Below, piece after piece: positions 5,850 through 8,350 of a DNA stretch of 8,350 bases (the stretch's first letter is position 1; every line of letters starts with the position of its first letter). The stretch comes from Candidatus Thorarchaeota archaeon SMTZ1-83. Lineage in GTDB: Archaea; Asgardarchaeota; Thorarchaeia; Thorarchaeales; Thorarchaeaceae. The notes under the pieces are model-generated. The model saw only the letters and a program-made list of their open reading frames with translations. It was not told the origin of the DNA and did not search any database. A program made the position numbers and the translations under genes. Where the stretch lies: positions 1-8,350 of the forward strand of contig LRSK01000023.1 in assembly GCA_001563325.1 (NCBI GenBank). Reading direction: 5' to 3'.

Positions 5850-7229
5850 ATGAGAGTAACAACTATCCGCTCCGAAGGGCTTGCCCATCTGTCCTATTTC
5901 GTGAGTTCCGACGGCGAGGCGTTTGTCGTTGACCCACGAAGAGATGTAGACGTATACCTGAAGCTCTCAAGGGAAACGAAATCTGAGATAGTACACATCT
6001 TTGAAACACACAGAAACGAAGACTACGTAACAGGATCACTTGAACTGCAATATCATGTTCCCGATGCACAGATAAACCACAGCAAGGAAACTGACTTCAA
6101 GTTCGGCGACAATTCGCTGTTTGACGGAGACACGTTCGACGTTGGCAAGACTCGGATCGAGTGTGTCTATACGCCTGGACATACAGAGGATAGCATGAGC
6201 TACTTGGTCGCGGACATGTCAGTAGGGCCAAATCCCTTTGCCTTCTTCACGGGAGATACTCTCTTCGTGAATGAGATTGGAAGGACTGACCTTGCGGACA
6301 TAACTAGACACGAAGAGATGACAAGAGAAATCTTTCATAGCCTCCATGAAAAGGTTCTGCCAGTCGGCGATGGTGTGGTCGTATTTCCAGGTCATGGAGC
6401 AGGTTCTGTCTGCGGAGGGGATATCGGAGAACGAGAATTTTCCACAATTGGATACGAACGAGCCAGCAATCCTTGGCTCCAGATGGAGGAAGAGGATTTC
6501 GTACATGCCAGACTTCGACAGTCATTGACACTCTCTACCTACTTCAAGCACTGTAGAAAGCTAAACAGCATTGGTCCCCCTCTTCTCTCAAGCCTTGATC
6601 CTCCCAGGAACCTTGACCCAGCTTCCTTTGAAGATCTCTTGAAGAAGCCTGGCCATCTTGTCGTAGATACAAGGTCACCCGACTTCTTCGTATGCGGCCA
6701 TATTCCCAGAGCCATGAGTCTTCCTCTCAGCAGCATGGGGAAATCTGCAGCATGGGTCTTGAACCCTGACGATTCTTTCCTTCTTGTGCTCGAAAGGACT
6801 GAGGACCTTAAACTGGCTATGAACTATCTGCATCGCATTGGTTTTGACAACGTAGTTGGATACTTGGGATCTGGAATGGACGGTTGGTATGAGAAAGGCA
6901 AACTTAGGTCGCTGCTTCAGACGTACACTCTTGAAGAAGTCAAAGAGCAGCTTGGCAAGGGAGAGATGACGATGATTGACGTACGCCAGCTACATGAGGC
7001 TGAGGAGGAGTTCATTGTGGGGTCTGCCTTTGCTCCACTGACCAACCTTGCCGAGAACATGTCTAAGTTTGATAGGGACAAGCCAACGGTGACCATTTGC
7101 CCCCGAGGAGCCAGAGCGTCTACAGCTGCTAGCATCTTCAAGAGAGCTGGCTACAAGAACGTGGGAGTGACACTCGAAGGCATTGAAGGTTGGAAGGACC
7201 GAGGATACCCAGTGAGAACAGGTAAGTGA
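5850..7229 (+). CDS. Metallo-beta-lactamase fold fused to two rhodanese domains (persulfide dioxygenase-like)
   Basis: This 459-aa protein (from ATG 5850) has three domains. Residues 1-230 are an MBL-fold hydrolase/dioxygenase domain of the ETHE1/glyoxalase II group. Visible are VVDP, ETHRNEDYVTGS (His54), TPGHTEDS (His111), FFTGDTLF (Asp136) and FPGHG (His182). The usual HxHxDH is HxNxDY here. The three ligands of the mononuclear iron of ETHE1 persulfide dioxygenase correspond to His54, His111 and Asp136, all kept. Rhodanese domain 1 (about 256-346) has Glu where the catalytic Cys should be (VLERTED) and is probably structural. Rhodanese domain 2 (about 360-459) keeps the active loop CPRGAR with Cys417. 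The likely role is oxidation or transfer of sulfane sulfur in the cytoplasm. In-frame TTG 5838 and GTG 5841 are alternative starts adding up to four residues. It is transcribed singly or together with the following transpeptidase gene. Confidence 0.88.
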   Translation: MRVTTIRSEGLAHLSYFVSSDGEAFVVDPRRDVDVYLKLSRETKSEIVHIFETHRNEDYVTGSLELQYHVPDAQINHSKETDFKFGDNSLFDGDTFDVGKTRIECVYTPGHTEDSMSYLVADMSVGPNPFAFFTGDTLFVNEIGRTDLADITRHEEMTREIFHSLHEKVLPVGDGVVVFPGHGAGSVCGGDIGEREFSTIGYERASNPWLQMEEEDFVHARLRQSLTLSTYFKHCRKLNSIGPPLLSSLDPPRNLDPASFEDLLKKPGHLVVDTRSPDFFVCGHIPRAMSLPLSSMGKSAAWVLNPDDSFLLVLERTEDLKLAMNYLHRIGFDNVVGYLGSGMDGWYEKGKLRSLLQTYTLEEVKEQLGKGEMTMIDVRQLHEAEEEFIVGSAFAPLTNLAENMSKFDRDKPTVTICPRGARASTAASIFKRAGYKNVGVTLEGIEGWKDRGYPVRTGK

Positions 7230-7266
7230 GCGTAGGGAGAACATAATCGAGCAAGCATTAAGCAAA

Positions 7267-7271
7267 GAGGT
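7267..7271 (+). promoter_or_regulatory. Ribosome binding site supporting a TTG start
   Basis: GAGGT lies 9 nt before TTG 7281. Together with the usual short pre-sequence of cytosolic gamma-glutamyltranspeptidase-like proteins, it favours TTG 7281 over ATG 7323, which would remove the conserved RSDVIAKSG lead-in. Confidence 0.5.
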
Positions 7272-7280
7272 TGAATCTCG

Positions 7281-8350
7281 TTGTCTTTCAGTTATCGTTC
7301 TGATGTTATCGCCAAGAGCGGGATGGTCGCCACGTCGCAACCACTAGCAACTCAGGCTGGTGTCCGAGTCTTGCAGGAAGGTGGAAATGCGGTTGACGCA
7401 GCAGTGGCCGCCGCGGCGGTCTTGGATGTTGTGGAACCATTCAGCACAGGCTGCGGAGGGGATGCTTTTGCTCTGTTGCACCAACCAGACGCTCGCTCAC
7501 CTTTGAGTTTCAACGGTTCTGGACGTGCCGGTTCTCTCGTCACTCTGGATGACCTTCTTGAGAAGGGGTGGACTCAGATGCCATCATCTGGAGGATCAAC
7601 TGTAACAGTTCCTGGGGCGATGCATCTATGGTTCCACATTGTTGAGAAGTATGGCACACTTACAATGGGAGACGTTCTCCGTGACGCAATGCATTATGCC
7701 GAGTCTGGATTTCCGGTTTCCCAAATTGCTGCAGCATCTTGGTCGGATGGAGTAGGTAGACTTCAGAACAGAGCTGCAAAACAGACCTACTCCATTAGGG
7801 GCAAAGGGCCTGAGATCGGTGAAACGATGAAGAACCCCGAACTTGCAGATGTCTTCAAGAGGGTTGCCAAGGAAGGTGTAGAAGAATTCTATAGCGGGGA
7901 CATAGCGAAACGGATTGTGAGAACGGTGCGACAGAATGACGGGTTTCTTACTATGCAGGACTTGCAAGACCACAAGACCCTAGAAACTGAGCCAATACAT
8001 ACGAGCTACAGGGGAACAACAGTCTATGAACATCCTCCCAATGGTCAGGGGTTTGCCGCACTTCAGATGCTGAACATAATGGAGGAGTTCGACCTGAAGA
8101 ACCATGACTCCCTGTCAGCTGAACGCTACCATCTCATGGTTGAGGCCAAGAAGCTTGCCTACGCTGACCTTCATCGACACAATGCGGATCCAGACTTCTA
8201 CAAGGTCCCGCTGGACACCCTGCTATCAAAGGAATATGCAAAGAAGAGGTCAAGCCTCCTGAACCCAGAGGTAGCAGCCATGTCTTACTCTTCTGGAATC
8301 TCACTTGGACAGGACACAGTCTACCTGGCGACGGCGGACAAACATGGCCG
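7281..8350 (+). CDS. Gamma-glutamyltranspeptidase family protein (3' end outside window)
   Basis: This is an N-terminal-nucleophile hydrolase that cleaves gamma-glutamyl bonds such as that of glutathione or related thiols, made as a proenzyme that cuts itself into two subunits. The frame is open from 7275 to the window end, giving about 356 residues. Diagnostic stretches are SGMVATSQPLATQAG, GGNAVDAAVAAAAVLDVVEP, STGCGGDAF and EHPPNGQGFAALQMLN. The self-cleavage site and nucleophile are predicted at Thr346 (codon 8316-8318) in GQDTVYLATAD, matching the DT(T/V) motif that opens the small subunit. The small subunit itself lies beyond the window. There is no signal peptide, so this is probably a cytosolic YwrD-like form rather than a periplasmic enzyme. 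The start is TTG 7281. It begins 51 nt after the MBL-rhodanese gene on the same strand and may be co-transcribed with it. The true substrate is unknown. Confidence 0.93.
   Translation, partial: MSFSYRSDVIAKSGMVATSQPLATQAGVRVLQEGGNAVDAAVAAAAVLDVVEPFSTGCGGDAFALLHQPDARSPLSFNGSGRAGSLVTLDDLLEKGWTQMPSSGGSTVTVPGAMHLWFHIVEKYGTLTMGDVLRDAMHYAESGFPVSQIAAASWSDGVGRLQNRAAKQTYSIRGKGPEIGETMKNPELADVFKRVAKEGVEEFYSGDIAKRIVRTVRQNDGFLTMQDLQDHKTLETEPIHTSYRGTTVYEHPPNGQGFAALQMLNIMEEFDLKNHDSLSAERYHLMVEAKKLAYADLHRHNADPDFYKVPLDTLLSKEYAKKRSSLLNPEVAAMSYSSGISLGQDTVYLATADKHG

Noticed and set aside
7352..7543. Minus-strand open frame inside the transpeptidase gene
   Set aside because: The plus strand carries unmistakable GGNAVDAAVA-type motifs here. 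The antisense product is Ala/Thr-rich and an artefact of that repeat-like coding.
1..8350. CRISPR array, insertion sequence, tRNA or rRNA
   Set aside because: No spaced direct repeats, transposase motifs, terminal inverted repeats, tRNA cloverleaf or rRNA-like stretches were seen on either strand.

Overview
The window looks archaeal. Evidence: a signal peptidase of the archaeal/eukaryotic Ser-His-Asp type, an AOR-family tungstoenzyme with MoaD-like partners, TATA-like boxes at plausible distances upstream of genes, Shine-Dalgarno-like sites, and at least one TTG start (TTG is likely for two genes). Base composition is roughly balanced. The gene content would suit an anaerobic archaeon, possibly an Asgard (Thorarchaeota-like) or similar sediment lineage. 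That placement is a low-confidence impression, not a result. No transposase, integrase, CRISPR array, rRNA or tRNA is visible, and the window is densely coding.

Layout: (1) 1-932 (+) is the 3' part of an aldehyde ferredoxin oxidoreductase-family gene, followed by a perfect 8-bp hairpin with a pyrimidine tract (946-980). (2) 1034-1594 (+) holds two tandem ubiquitin-like beta-grasp genes of the MoaD/ThiS type. One ends in Gly-Gly-Gly. The other carries an internal Cys-Gly-Gly followed by an 18-residue tail. (3) 1672-3288 (+) encodes an AAA-type ATPase with an unclassified C-terminal domain. (4) 3313-3888 (-) encodes signal peptidase I, convergent with the ATPase gene. (5) 4082-5227 (+) encodes an Fe-S-domain protein of unknown function, divergent from the peptidase gene across a 193-bp intergenic region. 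(6) 5250-5702 (-) encodes a small cysteine-containing hypothetical protein, convergent with the Fe-S gene. (7) 5850-7229 (+) encodes a metallo-beta-lactamase fold fused to two rhodanese domains. (8) 7281 to the window end (+) is a gamma-glutamyltranspeptidase-family gene cut off just after its predicted catalytic threonine.

The clearest functional link is at the left end. AOR-family enzymes carry a tungsten-bispyranopterin cofactor, and MoaD-type proteins donate sulfur when the pyranopterin dithiolene is made, so the AOR gene and the beta-grasp pair probably act together. The MBL-rhodanese fusion (persulfide chemistry) and the transpeptidase (gamma-glutamyl thiol turnover) could both belong to sulfur and thiol metabolism, but their adjacency is the only evidence. 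The least explained genes are the Fe-S protein at 4082-5227, the ATPase C-terminal domain and the tailed beta-grasp protein. I see no convincing complete undescribed system. Those three are the best leads.
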